DNA of 64,000 nt from assembly GCA_030280995.1 (NCBI GenBank), contig JASXTE010000209.1:1-64000 (forward strand), read 5' to 3'. The DNA comes from Hemileia vastatrix. Its lineage: Eukaryota > Basidiomycota > Pucciniomycetes > Pucciniales > Zaghouaniaceae. The notes beneath the pieces are model-generated. The model had not been told where the DNA came from, did not search any database, and worked only from the letters and a program-made list of their open reading frames with translations. Position 1 is the stretch's first letter. The number at the start of each line of letters is the position of its first letter. Of the stretch, positions 63,373 to 64,000 are shown piece by piece. The position numbers and the translations under genes were made by a program.

Positions 63373-64000
63373 ATGCCCATGAATCAGATCTTTGGCAATC
63401 CATTCAATCCAGACCCTCCTCCTCCTCCTCCTCCATCTCAAGAGGATCAAGATCAAGACCAAGACGATGACGACATTGAGATGAACCAGATCCAATCTCA
63501 TACGAATCCCATTCAAAACGACGATGCTCAATTAGAGCAACTTGGTGGAAATCAAGTGCAAACTGGAGATGATGCAATTCAAGTAGACAATCCAGCAGAA
63601 ATCAACCTCTTCAACGTAGACATAGCATCAGAAGTCACCAAAGCTCATATATTCGATATAACTTCTCAAAAGATTCACATTGCTGCTCGCAAGATGCATA
63701 AACCAGAAGGAATTAGAGAGAAATTTGAGAGAGCTAGGGAAGAAGGCGGTAGGATTGGAAAAGAGCATGTCAAGGCACACGTCGAGCAACGTTATGTGAG
63801 TATCAAAGCAGCTAGTTAGGGGAATATAAGGGAGATCCATTCTACTGTTGTATTCTTGGAGTAGAGAGGGGAAGAGAGAGCATCGTCATCCTCTCCAGTT
63901 GGCTCATCTTATTAAGTGAGCGATCCTCTGACATTCTTCATCTTCCTGCCTTCTGCTCTCTCTCTCTCACTTCTCTTCGTGACGATCTCAGGGCTGGTCT
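63373..64000 (+). CDS. Unrecognised protein, 3' partial
   Basis: Frame from ATG 63373 (MPMNQIFGNPFNPDPP) to a GTGAGT donor at 63796; the next exon begins at about 63992 (GGC TGG TCT) and runs off the window. An upstream exon is possible because the frame stays open back to about 63312. The N terminus has a seven-Pro run and an acidic/Gln-rich patch (EDQDQDQDDDDIEMNQ), then a helical segment (SQKIHIAARKMHKPEGIREK). No family was recognised. Confidence 0.5.

Overview
This window is nuclear DNA of an intron-rich fungus, most likely a basidiomycete. Almost every gene is split by short introns (about 60-200 nt, GTGAGT/GTAAGT donors, CAG/TAG acceptors). The gene set includes families typical of basidiomycetes: a DUF6534 membrane protein, a DUF2985 membrane protein and a sucrose-transporter-like MFS permease. 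I could not place it below phylum. Exon coordinates were joined by hand and checked for reading phase; they are in the evidence text.

Layout, left to right. 0-2.9 kb: 3' part of a USP7/Ubp15 deubiquitinase. 3.4-3.9 kb: an orphan 3' fragment of the NEDD8-E1 subunit ULA1 beside a telomere-like motif. 5-6.9 kb: a coiled-coil protein broken by an in-frame stop. 8.5-12 kb: F-box paralogue A and a small F-box-like gene. 12.1-18.4 kb: DUF6534, a FIST-like mitochondrial protein, and RNase H2 subunit A. 19-22.8 kb: DUF2985 protein. 22.9-26.6 kb: a gene-poor stretch with a tandem pair of about 450-nt repeats that keep base-paired hairpins while their sequence changes. 26.7-30.2 kb: an unrecognised acidic-N-terminus protein. 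30.9-33.1 kb: F-box paralogue B. 33.4-43.7 kb: METTL-type tRNA methyltransferase, Rho4-like GTPase, SUT-like transporter and the U5 snRNP GTPase Snu114. 43.9-50.2 kb: HEI10/Zip3-like RING protein, prefoldin subunit 1, CstF-64. 50.8-57.6 kb: ISWI remodeller and an arrestin-related adaptor. 58.1-60 kb: F-box paralogue C, cut off by a second structured repeat family. 60-63.3 kb: repeats, palindromes and a telomere-like tract. 63.4 kb onward: the 5' part of an unknown gene.

Most core genes are housekeeping: splicing (Snu114), mRNA 3'-end processing (CstF-64), ribonucleotide removal (RNase H2A), tRNA modification, chromatin, folding, and ubiquitin traffic. They do not form one pathway. Several neighbours are divergent and share 120-230 bp promoters (FIST/RNH2A, F-box B/METTL, SUT/SNU114, PFD1/CSTF2).

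Three themes stand out. First, the tandem structured repeat at 24.5-25.6 kb is the best candidate for an undescribed RNA. Second, a three-copy F-box family is present in which every copy is broken, and dispersed non-coding blocks accompany two of them. Third, single-base indels, often in homopolymers, interrupt otherwise conserved reading frames. They are very dense in ISWI (about 11) and absent from SNU114, USP7, CSTF2 and the transporter, which looks more like uneven assembly quality than gene decay, though I cannot prove it.
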